A stretch of 38,546 nucleotides of DNA from an uncultured Clostridia bacterium (GCA_944380845.1 CALWIU010000041.1:1-38546), one strand, 5' to 3'. Numbered from the stretch's first letter, positions 8,110 to 18,208 are shown. Notes: generated from the letters alone by a model not told the origin. Program-made: numbers and translations.

Positions 8110-9576
8110 ATGAAAATGGTCTGGAAAGCTGCTTTGGGTGCGGCAGCCGCCGCTGTGGGCGCTACTGTTGTCAAAGCGGCGATGTATAAGCCCGAAGTAA
8201 AAGAAGCAAAAAGTTTCCCTGCGGAAGCGGTTGATTTGGATCGGTTTAAACGGAATTTATCCGACGCCATCAAAATTCAAACCATTTCCGACCGGGATTC
8301 TGACAAGGTAGACTGGAGCAAATTCGAGCAATTTCATTCGTTTTTGCGCGAACGCTATCCGTTGATTCACCAAAAACTTTCTTTGGAAATCGTCGGAAAG
8401 GCCAGTCTGATGTATTTCTGGCAAGGTACTGACTCCTCTTTGGATCCGATCGCCATGCTGGCGCATCAGGATGTTGTTCCCATTAGCCCCGGCACGGAAT
8501 CGGCATGGGAACATGATCCTTTTGGCGGCGAGGAAGCCGACGGCTTTATCTGGGGCAGAGGCGCACTGGATATCAAGAACCATTTGATCGGCGTAATGGA
8601 GGCAATCGAAACTCTTTTGGAAGAGGGCTTCACGCCCCAGCGCTCGATTTACATCCTTTTTGGTCACAATGAAGAAATAATGGATCGTGAGACTTCCGGC
8701 GCAACTTTGATGTGCCAGGTGTTGAAAGAGCGCGGCGTTCATCTGGAAGCGATTCTTGACGAAGGCGGTGCGATCCTTCCGGTGCATGTCGGCAAACTGC
8801 TGGATGTCAATTTGGCAGGCGTCGGCATCGCGGAAAAAGGCTATGCCGATTTTGAAATCTCAATTGACGCCGTGGGCGGGCATTCCTCTCAGCCGCCGAA
8901 GCATACGGCGCTGGGAAAAATGGCAAATGTGATTCGTGATCTGGAAAACAACCAGTTCAAAGCCGAGCTGACTCCCATGATGCAGGAGTTATTTGACCGG
9001 ATCGGCAGAAGGGTTTGCTTCCCGGCAAAGCTGATTACCTGCAATTTACCGCTGCTCAAGCCCCTTGTGTTGGAAATTATGAAACAGATTCCGCCCGCTG
9101 CCTGTATGACCCGCACAACGACCGGCGTCACAATGGCAAGCGGCAGCCCCGCGCCGAATGTTTTGCCGCAGAGAGCGACTATCAATGTGAACTTCCGCAT
9201 TATGCCCGGCGAAACCATTGCCGATGTGGAACAGCATATCCGCAAGGTGTCCTCTGTGAAAGATATTGAAGTAAAACTGGTGAAAGGAAAAGAGCCTTCG
9301 GCAATTTCTCCGACCGATTCCAAAGCGTTCCAGGCCATTGAAGAGATTTGTTATGGCATGAACCAGAAAAATCTGGTAGCGCCCTATCTGGTTATGGGCG
9401 GAACGGACGCCTGTAACTATGAGGCGGTTTGTGAAAACATTTATCGGTATTCTCCTTACATGGTCAACACCGAGCTGCTTTTGACCACGCATGGCACCAA
9501 TGAGCGGATTCCCGTTGATTGTCTCGCCGACGGCATTGCGTTCTTTAAACGCTATATCCGCGCCATGTGCGAATAA
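8110..9576 (+). CDS. M20 family metallopeptidase (PM20D1/carboxypeptidase-like)
   Basis: A 488-residue di-zinc hydrolase of the M20/ArgE/DapE family. Metal ligands and catalytic residues are visible: H119 and D121 in MLAHQDVVP, D154 in GRGALDIKN, E188-E189 in GHNEE, and a late THGTNERI segment carrying the last His ligand. The arrangement WEHDPFGGEEADGFIWGRGALD is typical of PM20D1-like and carboxypeptidase S-like members, which act on N-acyl amino acids or dipeptides. Residues 5-25 form an Ala-rich hydrophobic helix, so it may be membrane-anchored. ATG 8110 is preceded by GAGAGGAG. It ends the plus-strand operon, and a shared terminator lies 70 bp beyond. Its link to mannosidase action is unknown. 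Confidence 0.9.
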   Translation: MKMVWKAALGAAAAAVGATVVKAAMYKPEVKEAKSFPAEAVDLDRFKRNLSDAIKIQTISDRDSDKVDWSKFEQFHSFLRERYPLIHQKLSLEIVGKASLMYFWQGTDSSLDPIAMLAHQDVVPISPGTESAWEHDPFGGEEADGFIWGRGALDIKNHLIGVMEAIETLLEEGFTPQRSIYILFGHNEEIMDRETSGATLMCQVLKERGVHLEAILDEGGAILPVHVGKLLDVNLAGVGIAEKGYADFEISIDAVGGHSSQPPKHTALGKMANVIRDLENNQFKAELTPMMQELFDRIGRRVCFPAKLITCNLPLLKPLVLEIMKQIPPAACMTRTTTGVTMASGSPAPNVLPQRATINVNFRIMPGETIADVEQHIRKVSSVKDIEVKLVKGKEPSAISPTDSKAFQAIEEICYGMNQKNLVAPYLVMGGTDACNYEAVCENIYRYSPYMVNTELLLTTHGTNERIPVDCLADGIAFFKRYIRAMCE

Positions 9577-9646
9577 GGTAATCTCTGCTTCCCGGGATGA
9601 TTACTTCCTGCTCATAAAAGAGGGAGCAGGGGAAACAGATAAAAAT

Positions 9647-9683
9647 AAAATCCGCAGGATGGTGAAATCCTGCGGATTTTTTT
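9647..9683. terminator. Bidirectional terminator between convergent glycan operons
   Basis: Perfect 14-bp arms (9647-9660 and 9667-9680) enclose a 6-nt loop. Seven T residues follow on the plus strand (9677-9683), and A-rich sequence on the left gives a U tract on the minus strand. It ends both the M20 operon (plus) and the PHP gene (minus). Confidence 0.92.
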
Positions 9684-9689
9684 CGTGTA

Positions 9690-10649
9690 TTATTCAAACA
9701 GTTCAGAAAGGAAATAGGCGATGGAATTTGCCCGTTTGCCGTCTGCGCCGGTAACTTCTATACGAAAATAGACATCGTCGTCCCTAAGGGGCAGTTCCGC
9801 TTCCGTCAAAAGCGCATTCCCCACGGCTTCCGCCCTTTCGCCGTGGCGCGTTGCTGTGCCGAGGGTAATGGAGCGCGCGGGAGAGCTGCGTACATGAACG
9901 GTCTTCTTTTCGGTATCAATGCTCAGGGATAAAATGTCCGGTCCGTTGGAACAGTAAAAATCCCCGGCTTCCAGCGCATGAATGATGCCGGCATAGCTCA
10001 GCTCGCCTCCGGTCATAACCCAGCCGCCAAAGGAATCACAAAGCGGATCGCCGGGCAAATGACAGTCGTGGTTATCGTCGGTCATCGTGCAATACAGCCG
10101 GTCGCAGTGTCCCCAGCGAAGCATGTCATCGTAAACATTGACTTGATTTTCATGCAGACCGTCGCCGATATAACAGCCGTAATTGAAGATCTCTAAAAAA
10201 TCGATATGCTTCAAAGGCGCATAATCTTCAAAGTTTTGAAGGGACCAGTAGGGATGATTGTAGCTGCACAGAAATCCCTGCGATTTGATTTTTTCGATAA
10301 AGAGATTCAGCGATTCTTTGTCGTCATAATCTGGTTCCGGCGGAATGACGGGTATCAGATCCGGAGTTTTGGCAAAAAAGTTAAAGTGATAGCATTTCCC
10401 CGGACCGAAGCGCTCTTTTTCTTTGCGTTCAACGTTTTGTTCATAGGCGTTGAGCACAACAAAATCGTCCCGCTGCAAATCATTATGAGAATAAAACCGG
10501 TCATGATCGGATAGCGCCACAAAAGCATATCCGTGGTCATAATATGCGTTTACAATCTGCTCTGGCGTCATCTGACCATCTGACAAGGTGGTGTGACAGT
10601 GCAAATTGCCCTTGTACTTATTTTTTTCTGTTAATAAATAGCGGATCAT
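9690..10649 (-). CDS. PHP-domain phosphoesterase-like protein
   Basis: A 319-residue PHP superfamily protein. Metal-binding motifs are NLHCHTTLSDG (H17, H19), ALSDHDRF (D48, H49) and CSYNHPYWS. The residues after the core (about 235-319) look beta-rich. PHP proteins hydrolyse phosphoesters (histidinol phosphate, nucleotide or oligonucleotide substrates). The glycan operon suggests a sugar- or cyclic-phosphate substrate, but that is only inference. It is last in the minus-strand operon, 20 bp after the GH36 gene, with a weak SD, so it may be partly translationally coupled. Confidence 0.85.
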   Translation of the reverse strand: MIRYLLTEKNKYKGNLHCHTTLSDGQMTPEQIVNAYYDHGYAFVALSDHDRFYSHNDLQRDDFVVLNAYEQNVERKEKERFGPGKCYHFNFFAKTPDLIPVIPPEPDYDDKESLNLFIEKIKSQGFLCSYNHPYWSLQNFEDYAPLKHIDFLEIFNYGCYIGDGLHENQVNVYDDMLRWGHCDRLYCTMTDDNHDCHLPGDPLCDSFGGWVMTGGELSYAGIIHALEAGDFYCSNGPDILSLSIDTEKKTVHVRSSPARSITLGTATRHGERAEAVGNALLTEAELPLRDDDVYFRIEVTGADGKRANSIAYFLSELFE

Positions 10650-10669
10650 GGTTCAACCAGCTTTCTGTT

Positions 10670-12844
10670 TTATTGTTTGGTAAAATAAAGCATCAGACTT
10701 GCGCCGTCCCGGTTCAGGTCGCGGTCGGACAAGTTCAACCCCGCGTTCATCAAAAAGGCACCGGAATAGCTTCTGCCGATTTCTTCGCAATAATATATTG
10801 CGTTTGCATCCAGACCGCGCATCCGAACGACGAGGGTCTGGAATTCCCGCCGGCGGATACCGATAACGGTTAAAAGAGCCGAGGATTGATCTTTCGCGGT
10901 AAAGTTCCACGCACAGGTAAAACCGTTTTTCCATGGAGGAGTCAGCCGGTACAGATCGCCGTTATGTATCGTATCGTATGTTTTATGATAATAGGCAATC
11001 TGATCTTTGATGGTGGCTTTTTGCTCCTCTGTCAGTTTTTCCGGATCCAGTTCATACCCAAAGGTTCCCCAAAGGGCGACGGCTGCTTTGGTGTCATAAT
11101 CTGTGCGGCGGTTCGCAGAAACATGTGCGCCCATTGAGCTGGCGGGATAGAACAGTGAAGTTCCAAATTGAATACTCAGCCGCTCTATGGGGTCGGTGTT
11201 GTCGCTGCACCAGATTTGCGGGGAGTAATAGAGCATACCGCCGTCAAACCGGCCGCCTCCTCCTGAGCAGTTTTCCAAAAGCAGCTGCGGGTATTCATCC
11301 AAAAGCCGCTGTTGCAATTCATAGGTGCCCAGTATGAACCGGTGAAAAAATTCCCCTTGTTGATCGGGCGGCAGCATAAGGGAGGACGGTTCCGTCAGAT
11401 TGCGGTTGAAATCCCATTTTACATAGGAAATGGGACAGCTATCCAAAACGGCTTTCATTTGTCTGAAAATTTCATCCCGCACCTCTTGCCGTGTCATATC
11501 AATAACGCACTGATGTCTTGCCAGGGATTTTTCCCTGCCTTTGATTTGTACGCACCAGTCCGGATGGGCGCGGTACAGATCAGAATCCGGAGAAATCATT
11601 TCAGGCTCAAACCATATGCCGAATTGCAGCCCTTCTTCGCGGACTTTGCGCACCAGTTGTGCCAATCCGCCCTTGAGTTTGTTTTCATTGACAAACCAAT
11701 CGCCAAGGGAGGAGGTATCGTCGTTCCTGTGCCCGAACCAGCCATCGTCCATAACCAGAAGTTCAATTCCCAGTTTTTTGCCTTCTTGCGCCAGACGCAG
11801 TATTTTTTCTTCGTCAAAATCAAAGAAGCAGCCTTCCCAACTGTTTAAAAGCAGCGGGCGCTTGCGTTCTCTCCAATAGGGGGGAATGACATGATTAAGA
11901 TATACCCGGTGAAAAATACGGCTCATTTCTCCAATGCCTTTGCCGGAAAAAACCATAATTGCTTCCGGCGAAAGCAGAGAGTCGCCGGGCGTCAGTTTCC
12001 AGCAGAAATCCTTCGCATGAATGCCCAATGTTACCCGGATGCCGCCGTAGCCATCCGCTTCGGTGTCTGCGGAAAAATTGCCGCTGTACAAAAGGTTGAA
12101 TCCGTAGCACACGCCGTGTTCTTCGCCTGTTTCTTTTTTGGCAAGGCAAATACCCGGGTTGTGATAATGACTGGACGCGCCACGGGTCGAGGCGACCGAT
12201 TGCACCCCCTGCATAACCGGCAGTCTTTGGGGCGAACGCTCTTTTGCCCATTTGCCGTATAAATGGATCAAATCAAAATCATTTTCCGGAAAATCACAGC
12301 AGAGTGAATGAAGTTTTTGCAGATAGATCGTGTCGCTGCTGCGGTTCTGTACACAAATGCTTCGTGCAATGGCATCCAGATCCCGCAGGACGGTGTAATT
12401 GATAAGAAAAATCACGCCGGTTGCCGGATCCTGCATGGTAATTTCCAGCGTATCGGCATTGCTTTCGTCCAGCCGAAGATGCGGCAATGCACCGGCATCC
12501 GGTCTACCGGGAAAAATGCGGTGCGATAAGTAGCGCAGATCTGTGGCGGTGGTGCCGTCTTTGTAGCGGACGATGACCGTTGACAAACGGTAATCGCCGA
12601 TGCCGTTGCCCGAACATTCCATCATCGCAACATCGGGAGAAATGTTTCCCTCGCCGCCGGTTGCATCCGGCGAAAAAGACGAGTAGGAAGAGCGGAAAAA
12701 GCTCGGCTCGATTTCAAAATCGGATATTCTTGCTCCGTAATACAGATGCAGCAGATAGTTTTCTTTGCTGACGGTAAAAACATAGCTGGAGCCGGGGGTA
12801 TCCAATTTAAAAAGCCGGTTTGATTCGTAATAAGATATAGACAT
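10670..12844 (-). CDS. Glycoside hydrolase family 36 alpha-galactosidase
   Basis: A 724-residue GH36 enzyme that removes terminal alpha-galactose from melibiose, raffinose-type sugars or galactosylated mannans. The N-terminal beta-sandwich (about 1-310) is followed by the barrel. LVMDDGWFGHRNDD lies near 363-376, the nucleophile D478 in YVKWDFNRN, the acid/base D548 in WCSDNTD, and ENCSGGGGRFDGG near 524-536. Length matches the family. No signal peptide is seen, so it is intracellular. Start ATG 12844 has the SD GGAGG. The gap from the histidine kinase stop is 44 bp and holds a small GC-rich inverted repeat, so it belongs to the GH38–regulator operon. A second alpha-galactosidase of family GH27 is at 33238-34980. 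Confidence 0.95.
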   Translation of the reverse strand: MSISYYESNRLFKLDTPGSSYVFTVSKENYLLHLYYGARISDFEIEPSFFRSSYSSFSPDATGGEGNISPDVAMMECSGNGIGDYRLSTVIVRYKDGTTATDLRYLSHRIFPGRPDAGALPHLRLDESNADTLEITMQDPATGVIFLINYTVLRDLDAIARSICVQNRSSDTIYLQKLHSLCCDFPENDFDLIHLYGKWAKERSPQRLPVMQGVQSVASTRGASSHYHNPGICLAKKETGEEHGVCYGFNLLYSGNFSADTEADGYGGIRVTLGIHAKDFCWKLTPGDSLLSPEAIMVFSGKGIGEMSRIFHRVYLNHVIPPYWRERKRPLLLNSWEGCFFDFDEEKILRLAQEGKKLGIELLVMDDGWFGHRNDDTSSLGDWFVNENKLKGGLAQLVRKVREEGLQFGIWFEPEMISPDSDLYRAHPDWCVQIKGREKSLARHQCVIDMTRQEVRDEIFRQMKAVLDSCPISYVKWDFNRNLTEPSSLMLPPDQQGEFFHRFILGTYELQQRLLDEYPQLLLENCSGGGGRFDGGMLYYSPQIWCSDNTDPIERLSIQFGTSLFYPASSMGAHVSANRRTDYDTKAAVALWGTFGYELDPEKLTEEQKATIKDQIAYYHKTYDTIHNGDLYRLTPPWKNGFTCAWNFTAKDQSSALLTVIGIRRREFQTLVVRMRGLDANAIYYCEEIGRSYSGAFLMNAGLNLSDRDLNRDGASLMLYFTKQ

Positions 12845-12888
12845 ACTAACCTCCGAGAACTGGAATTGCGTTATCGTGAATCCGCCGC

Positions 12889-14277
12889 TCAGCCGGCGGT
12901 TTGCACACGGTTTACTTTAACAATCAGGGTAAAAATGTGATCCTGACACCGGATCAGGTATTCGCCTGCATATTTGTCCGCAGTTGCTTTGATGCTTTTC
13001 AGCCCGAAGCCATGATTCTGTTTGTCATGCTTGGAAGAAATGTATTCGTTGCCGCGTTTTTTGGGCGGCTCCTGATAGGGATTCGCACAGGAAAGAACCA
13101 GACTGTCTTTATTTGCGGTAATTTTCAGATGAATGTACCGGTCTTCATTTTCCGGAATTTTGACGCACGCCTCCACGGCGTTGTCCAGCGCGTTGGCAAG
13201 AATAATGCAAAGATCCATCGGCGGGAGGAACAAGTCGGTCAGCTTGTCCACTTCAAAACGGGTCGCAATCTTGTTCTTGTGCGCGGCAAGCAGTTTTTCG
13301 TTCAAAATCGCATCGACGGCTGATTGTCCGCTGATGGTCATAAACGCCGCTTCGTCAACTGTATTTATCATGGTTTTGACATAGCTTTTCAGATCGTCGT
13401 ATTTTTCATTATCCAAAAGGGAACGCACGATCAGCAGTTGGTTTTGCATATCATGCCGCAGCTGCCGCATCCGAGTGTAGGAGTTTTCCAGTTTTTCAAT
13501 CGAAGCGCTTTGTTCTTCGATTTGCCGCGTCAGGATTTCATAGCGAGTTTTCATATCGGCGTTCTTTTGCAGACGGGAAAACAGAACAAAAACCAAAATG
13601 TTGATAAAGATCAACCCGATGCCTGCTGTAATAATGTAGCCGTAAATGGAAAGCCAGGGAAAAATGATTTCTTCGCCGTTAATCAAAATCCGTATGGATT
13701 CGCTGAGTTGGCGGGCCTGCGGCGGCAGCGCGTCAATATAGTATTGAAATACCGTAAAGATCGCCAGCGTAATCAGCGGCACGGAAAGCAGAAGGATCCA
13801 GTATTTCGGCGCAAAATTCCATGATTTACGCTTTAGCAGAGACGACAGGCAAAAGATAAAAATCATCAAAAGCGCTTTTGGCAAAAACAGGCGAAGCATC
13901 GAAAAGAACATCGAGCTGTTATCAATCAGCGGCAAATTCTCCGGCAGAATGGACAGAATCATGCTTGCCAGAATGGAGGAAAGAGAAACGGCAAGCGCGC
14001 AGACGACGCAATATATCGCTTTGTAACGGATATTTCCCTTATACATGCTGATCAGCATCAGCGCGATTAAAAGAATTTCCAGAGGCGTGCTCCAGCCGAA
14101 GGGTAGTAAGCTAATGGCAAACAGCAGGCCGGCAGCGGCAAAGCCGGTGATGTATTTGATCGCTTTTTTTTGAAAGCGAAACACAAAAAAGCTGTCCATC
14201 AGCACGATGGCAAGCAGCATTTCGATGACAGCGGTCAAGGCGTTGACAATGGACAGGGCAATGGTTTCATTCCACAT
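12889..14277 (-). CDS. GHKL-type sensor histidine kinase (AgrC-like)
   Basis: A 462-residue kinase. Residues about 1-235 contain six or seven hydrophobic segments, followed by a coiled stretch (240-270) and the phosphoacceptor H275 in RQLRHDMQNQL. The ATPase domain carries NALDNAVEAC (N box) and GFGLKSIKATADKY (G box). This is the HPK10/AgrC architecture, which usually senses peptides or other extracellular ligands through its membrane domain. It is 3 bp downstream of its LytTR response regulator, and both sit inside a glycosidase operon. No AgrB- or AgrD-like gene is present in the window, so the ligand is unknown. Confidence 0.92.
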   Translation of the reverse strand: MWNETIALSIVNALTAVIEMLLAIVLMDSFFVFRFQKKAIKYITGFAAAGLLFAISLLPFGWSTPLEILLIALMLISMYKGNIRYKAIYCVVCALAVSLSSILASMILSILPENLPLIDNSSMFFSMLRLFLPKALLMIFIFCLSSLLKRKSWNFAPKYWILLLSVPLITLAIFTVFQYYIDALPPQARQLSESIRILINGEEIIFPWLSIYGYIITAGIGLIFINILVFVLFSRLQKNADMKTRYEILTRQIEEQSASIEKLENSYTRMRQLRHDMQNQLLIVRSLLDNEKYDDLKSYVKTMINTVDEAAFMTISGQSAVDAILNEKLLAAHKNKIATRFEVDKLTDLFLPPMDLCIILANALDNAVEACVKIPENEDRYIHLKITANKDSLVLSCANPYQEPPKKRGNEYISSKHDKQNHGFGLKSIKATADKYAGEYLIRCQDHIFTLIVKVNRVQTAG

Positions 14278-14280
14278 AGG

Positions 14281-14988
14281 TTACCTCAATGACCATAGAT
14301 AAGCGTCATTTACGCTTTTTCTGTATTTTTTGCTGACTGGAATTACGACTGAATTTTTCAAAATCAATTCTCCTGCGCTCAGACGCAATATTTTCTTTGC
14401 GTTGACCAGAAAGCTCTGATGACATCTGATAAAATCTTTTCCGGTCAGCGCTGTTTCAATGTCATCTAATTTTGCGTATGTTTTGTAAGAGCTGTCGGAA
14501 AGCTGAATATTAACGATGCGCTTTTTGCTTTCAAAATAATAAATGTGCCGAAGTTCCAGGCTGATTGTTTCGGTGCCGAACTGAAAGGTAAAACGATCCT
14601 CTTCGTGGTGTTCCAGTTCATCGATCGTATCCCGCAGGACTTTGGCAAAACCGAAATCCAATTCGTTTTTCATCAGATACCGAAAGGCTTTGACCTCATA
14701 CCCGCGAAAGACATATTCGGCGGAAGAAGTGAGGAAAATGAGAAGGACATGGCTGCCCAACTGCCGAATTTCTTCCGCCAGCTTAATACCGTTCAGACCG
14801 TCCATGCGAATATCCAAAAACAGGATATCGTAGGCGGCGGGATCCTCCCGGAACTTTGATAAAAGTTTTTGCGGATCGGAAAACAGGGAGATGTCGGCGT
14901 CTTTGTTTTCTTTCGCCAGTTCGTCCCGCGTTTTATCAAAGAGGATATCTAAGATTTTCGGCTCATCATCACAGATGGCAATGCGCAT
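14281..14988 (-). CDS. LytTR-family response regulator (AgrA-like)
   Basis: A 235-residue response regulator. The receiver domain (1-125) has the acidic pocket D7-D8 and phosphoacceptor D59 in FLDIRMDG; the LytTR DNA-binding domain covers about 135-235, with YYFESKKR and the RCHQSFLVNAK motif. LytTR proteins bind pairs of short direct repeats upstream of target promoters. It is co-transcribed with the AgrC-like kinase (3 bp) and lies 25 bp after the GH38 gene, so the operon promoter at 18240-18268 is an obvious candidate target. I could not identify a convincing LytTR repeat pair there by eye. Confidence 0.93.
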   Translation of the reverse strand: MRIAICDDEPKILDILFDKTRDELAKENKDADISLFSDPQKLLSKFREDPAAYDILFLDIRMDGLNGIKLAEEIRQLGSHVLLIFLTSSAEYVFRGYEVKAFRYLMKNELDFGFAKVLRDTIDELEHHEEDRFTFQFGTETISLELRHIYYFESKKRIVNIQLSDSSYKTYAKLDDIETALTGKDFIRCHQSFLVNAKKILRLSAGELILKNSVVIPVSKKYRKSVNDAYLWSLR

Positions 14989-15013
14989 GATCCATACTCC
15001 TTTTCGTTACACT

Positions 15014-18000
15014 TTACTGGAAACGAAGTTTCAGTGTTTTGATCTCGAAAGGCCGGAAGGAAAGGGCGATTGTATTATCCGCAATATCCAGTTTGCTGTC
15101 ATGCTCTTCCATCATGTCGCACTGTGCGGCTTCGTGAATCAGCAGATCCGAGCAAAGGCGGCAATCTGTCTTTTTGTTCCATGTTTCGTAAAGCCTGACG
15201 ATAACATCGTCGCTGTCTTCCGCTTTTTTTATGGTTTCTATAATAATGTTATCTCGATCACAGGCAAGCAGGGAAAAATTCGTGGGCAGACTGCCTCGTC
15301 CGGTTGCCTCGACGCCTATCAGCGGTACATTCAGGCAAAGCGCATGGCGGACTGTATCGCTGTCGGCAACAAATCCTGCGTGCGGATAAATGGAATAAGT
15401 AAAAATATGTTTCTTCTGATCCTGCTTTTCCTGCGGGCAGTTCTGTGAACGCAGAAGCGAAAGGCGTATCTTGCCATCTTTAATGTTGTAACCGTATTTG
15501 CAGTCATTCAGAATGCTTACACCGAAACTGTTGTCGCTCATGTCCGCCCATTTTTGTGCCGATGCCTCAAATTTTGCGAAATCAGCCAGCGTATTGCTGT
15601 GAGTCGGACGCTCCAAATTGCCGAATTGAATGTCATAGGTCGCTTTGTCGGTGTTGACATCCACCGGAAATTCTGCTTTCAGAATCGTGCAGTCTTCTTT
15701 CCAGTCGATCTCATTAACGATATCGATGCGTTCACTGTTTTTGTAAAGGGTCAGATACTGTTTGATGATCGAGTTGTGATAGGCGCGGGAAATCAAAAGA
15801 ACCGCGCGCACCGGGCCGTTTTCCAGAACCCGCGCATTGATTACATGACTGACGATCTCGCTTTTTTCCTCAAAATATGCGTTTGTGTTCCAGTTGTTGT
15901 CCTGATAGGGCATTTCCTCAAAGGCGATCAGTCGGTTAAATACTTTTCCCTTCGGTATGACCTCGCGACCGATTTTTTTGCAATACAGGCGGGTAATTTC
16001 CATGTCGTCTGAAAAATCAAAAAGATAAGAATCGGTCTGTACGCGATTTCCGTTGATGTCAGCAGTTTTTTCCGCATTTGCGTTCTGTGTGCTGATGCCC
16101 AGCGGGAATACGCGATATCCTTTTGCGGGAACATGGTCAAAAGCGATGATCCATTGGTCATCCCATGTTTTCTGTGCCGGAAGCTCTTTCCCATTTTCGT
16201 CAAAATAGCTTTGCCCCTGCGGCGGGGTGTGTGGGAGAATGACTGTTCCGCCGCGCGAAAAGCCCAGGGTATTAAAAACGGTAACTGCGGCACGGTTCAT
16301 CTCGGTTGCGTTGGCGATACGCTCCAGGGCGGTGGACTGCATATACTGACCATCTGTTATCAGTTTCTTGTATTGCTTACGGGAATCTTCATATACAGGC
16401 GCTATGGATGAACCGGGGATAATATCGTGAAACTGGTTCAGCAGGATCAGTTCCCACCCGTTGTCGATTCCTGTTTTCGGATAGCGGTCAAAGCCGTTGT
16501 CCAGAAGCAATGACGCCAAAACATTGACGATTTCAATATTTTGGTATAGCAATTCCGATTTTCGGTTCCATTTTTTATTTTCCGCTTCGGCGGTTAAGGT
16601 GCCTCTGTGGTATTCCAAATACAATTCACCGCGCCATTTGTTCAAATAACGGCTGCCTGCAACATCTTTTTCCAGCCGGTGGAAAAAATCACCGGCAAAT
16701 TCAAATTGAACCTTTGGGCAGCCGGGAATACCGGCGCGCATCCGCAGCCCCTCTTCGATCATGGTTTCGGTCGGACCGCCGCCGCCGTCTCCGAAGCCGT
16801 AGCTGTTCAAAATGTTGTTGTTCAGATCTTTATTGGAATAACGCTGCCAGCCGCCCATAACCTGCGACGGTGACAGGTCGCTGTTATAAGTAGTCATAAA
16901 TTCGCCGCTTCCTTCAGACCCATCGCCCTGCGAGGGAATGAAGTGCGTTAAAATTTTCGTTCCGTCAATGCCTTCCCACAGGAAGGTATCGTAAGGAATC
17001 TTGTTATATTCATTCCATGAGATTTTGGTTGTCATGAAATATTTGATTCCGCATCCTGCCATGATTTGCGGCAGAGCGCCGCTGTAGCCGAATACATCAG
17101 GCAGCCAGAGAATTTCGCAGTTTTTGTCAAATTCACGGCGAAAATATCGTTTGCCGACCAGAAATTGCCGGATAAGCGATTCCCCGCAGGGAATATTGGT
17201 ATCCGCTTCGACCCACATGCCGCCTTCCACTTCCCAGCGGCCTTCGCGCACACGCTTTTTGATTTCCTCAAATAAGGCGGGTGCGTCTTTTTTTACAAAA
17301 TCATAGAGCTGTGCCTGGGAAGAAATAAAGCGGAAATCAGCATATTCGTGCATTAAATAATTCATCGACGCAAAGGATCGTACCGCTTTTTCTCTGGTTT
17401 GCCGCAGCCGCCAGAGCCATGCCACATCGATGTGTGTATGTCCGATCGCGGATACAACGGCATTGGCGGGATTGGATCCGAGAATCGTTTCTTCTATTGC
17501 GCGGTTTGTCGCCTTGACAGTTGCCAGGAAGTCCGGTCCGTAGGGCAGAGAAAGGTCAAGATTGCGAAGCGCCTCAGTCAGTTTTGAAATCATTTCCACT
17601 CGCGGCGCATCATCCGCTCCGAACAGATTGGCCGTATCGCGGATGGTTCTGAGGTGATACGACAAACGCAGTACCTGTTCGTCACGGGTGAAAATACGAG
17701 AAGATAAAAACATCCTGCCGCGGTAGGTATAATCATCAGAATAGGCGCACAGGTGGATTTTCAGTTTTTCTCCGCCTTTTGCCTCTTTCAGTATACGGAT
17801 TTCCGCATGGTTTTCATCCATGCCCGACAGCAGAACGCCGTTGACATATAAGATGAACTGTGGGTTTGTGGTATGAGACCACGCGCCGTCTTCCGCGGCG
17901 CTGACGGTGTAAAAGATGTCTTTTCCCTTCATGCGGTCAGGTACCGTTATCACCTGACGAAAACGGCAGTAGGCTTCTTTGCCGCCCCAAAGACTTTGAG

Positions 18001-18208
18001 AAGGCGCGAAATCATGCCATTCGCCATCGTTCAAGTGATCCGCCGGCGCTTGTCCATCGCTGATTTCAAAAGCGCCGCCGTCCATCTGATCGGTGATCAA
18101 AAATTTGCTTCTCAGTTCTTTTTCGATCGCGCCGATGCGTTTGGATAGCATGAGCCGCTCGGAGTTCTTGTCCACAAAGGGAGAAATATCAAAGAAACCC
18201 ATATACAT
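15014..18208 (-). CDS. Glycoside hydrolase family 38 alpha-mannosidase (long form)
   Basis: A 1064-residue GH38 enzyme with an N-terminal beta domain (about 1-245) before the catalytic barrel. The metal motif HTHIDVAWLWRLRQ lies near 255, the nucleophile Asp in WLPDVFGYSG, GFGDGGGGPTE in the middle, and NQFHDIIPGSS in the helical domain. This matches the Ams1/MAN2C1-like cytosolic class of about 1000 residues, distinct from the 825-residue GH38 at 5607. No signal peptide is seen. ATG 18208 is preceded by an AGAAGGA SD. It is the first gene of the minus-strand operon, so the two-component system and the GH36 and PHP genes probably share its promoter. Confidence 0.95.
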   Translation of the reverse strand: MYMGFFDISPFVDKNSERLMLSKRIGAIEKELRSKFLITDQMDGGAFEISDGQAPADHLNDGEWHDFAPSQSLWGGKEAYCRFRQVITVPDRMKGKDIFYTVSAAEDGAWSHTTNPQFILYVNGVLLSGMDENHAEIRILKEAKGGEKLKIHLCAYSDDYTYRGRMFLSSRIFTRDEQVLRLSYHLRTIRDTANLFGADDAPRVEMISKLTEALRNLDLSLPYGPDFLATVKATNRAIEETILGSNPANAVVSAIGHTHIDVAWLWRLRQTREKAVRSFASMNYLMHEYADFRFISSQAQLYDFVKKDAPALFEEIKKRVREGRWEVEGGMWVEADTNIPCGESLIRQFLVGKRYFRREFDKNCEILWLPDVFGYSGALPQIMAGCGIKYFMTTKISWNEYNKIPYDTFLWEGIDGTKILTHFIPSQGDGSEGSGEFMTTYNSDLSPSQVMGGWQRYSNKDLNNNILNSYGFGDGGGGPTETMIEEGLRMRAGIPGCPKVQFEFAGDFFHRLEKDVAGSRYLNKWRGELYLEYHRGTLTAEAENKKWNRKSELLYQNIEIVNVLASLLLDNGFDRYPKTGIDNGWELILLNQFHDIIPGSSIAPVYEDSRKQYKKLITDGQYMQSTALERIANATEMNRAAVTVFNTLGFSRGGTVILPHTPPQGQSYFDENGKELPAQKTWDDQWIIAFDHVPAKGYRVFPLGISTQNANAEKTADINGNRVQTDSYLFDFSDDMEITRLYCKKIGREVIPKGKVFNRLIAFEEMPYQDNNWNTNAYFEEKSEIVSHVINARVLENGPVRAVLLISRAYHNSIIKQYLTLYKNSERIDIVNEIDWKEDCTILKAEFPVDVNTDKATYDIQFGNLERPTHSNTLADFAKFEASAQKWADMSDNSFGVSILNDCKYGYNIKDGKIRLSLLRSQNCPQEKQDQKKHIFTYSIYPHAGFVADSDTVRHALCLNVPLIGVEATGRGSLPTNFSLLACDRDNIIIETIKKAEDSDDVIVRLYETWNKKTDCRLCSDLLIHEAAQCDMMEEHDSKLDIADNTIALSFRPFEIKTLKLRFQ

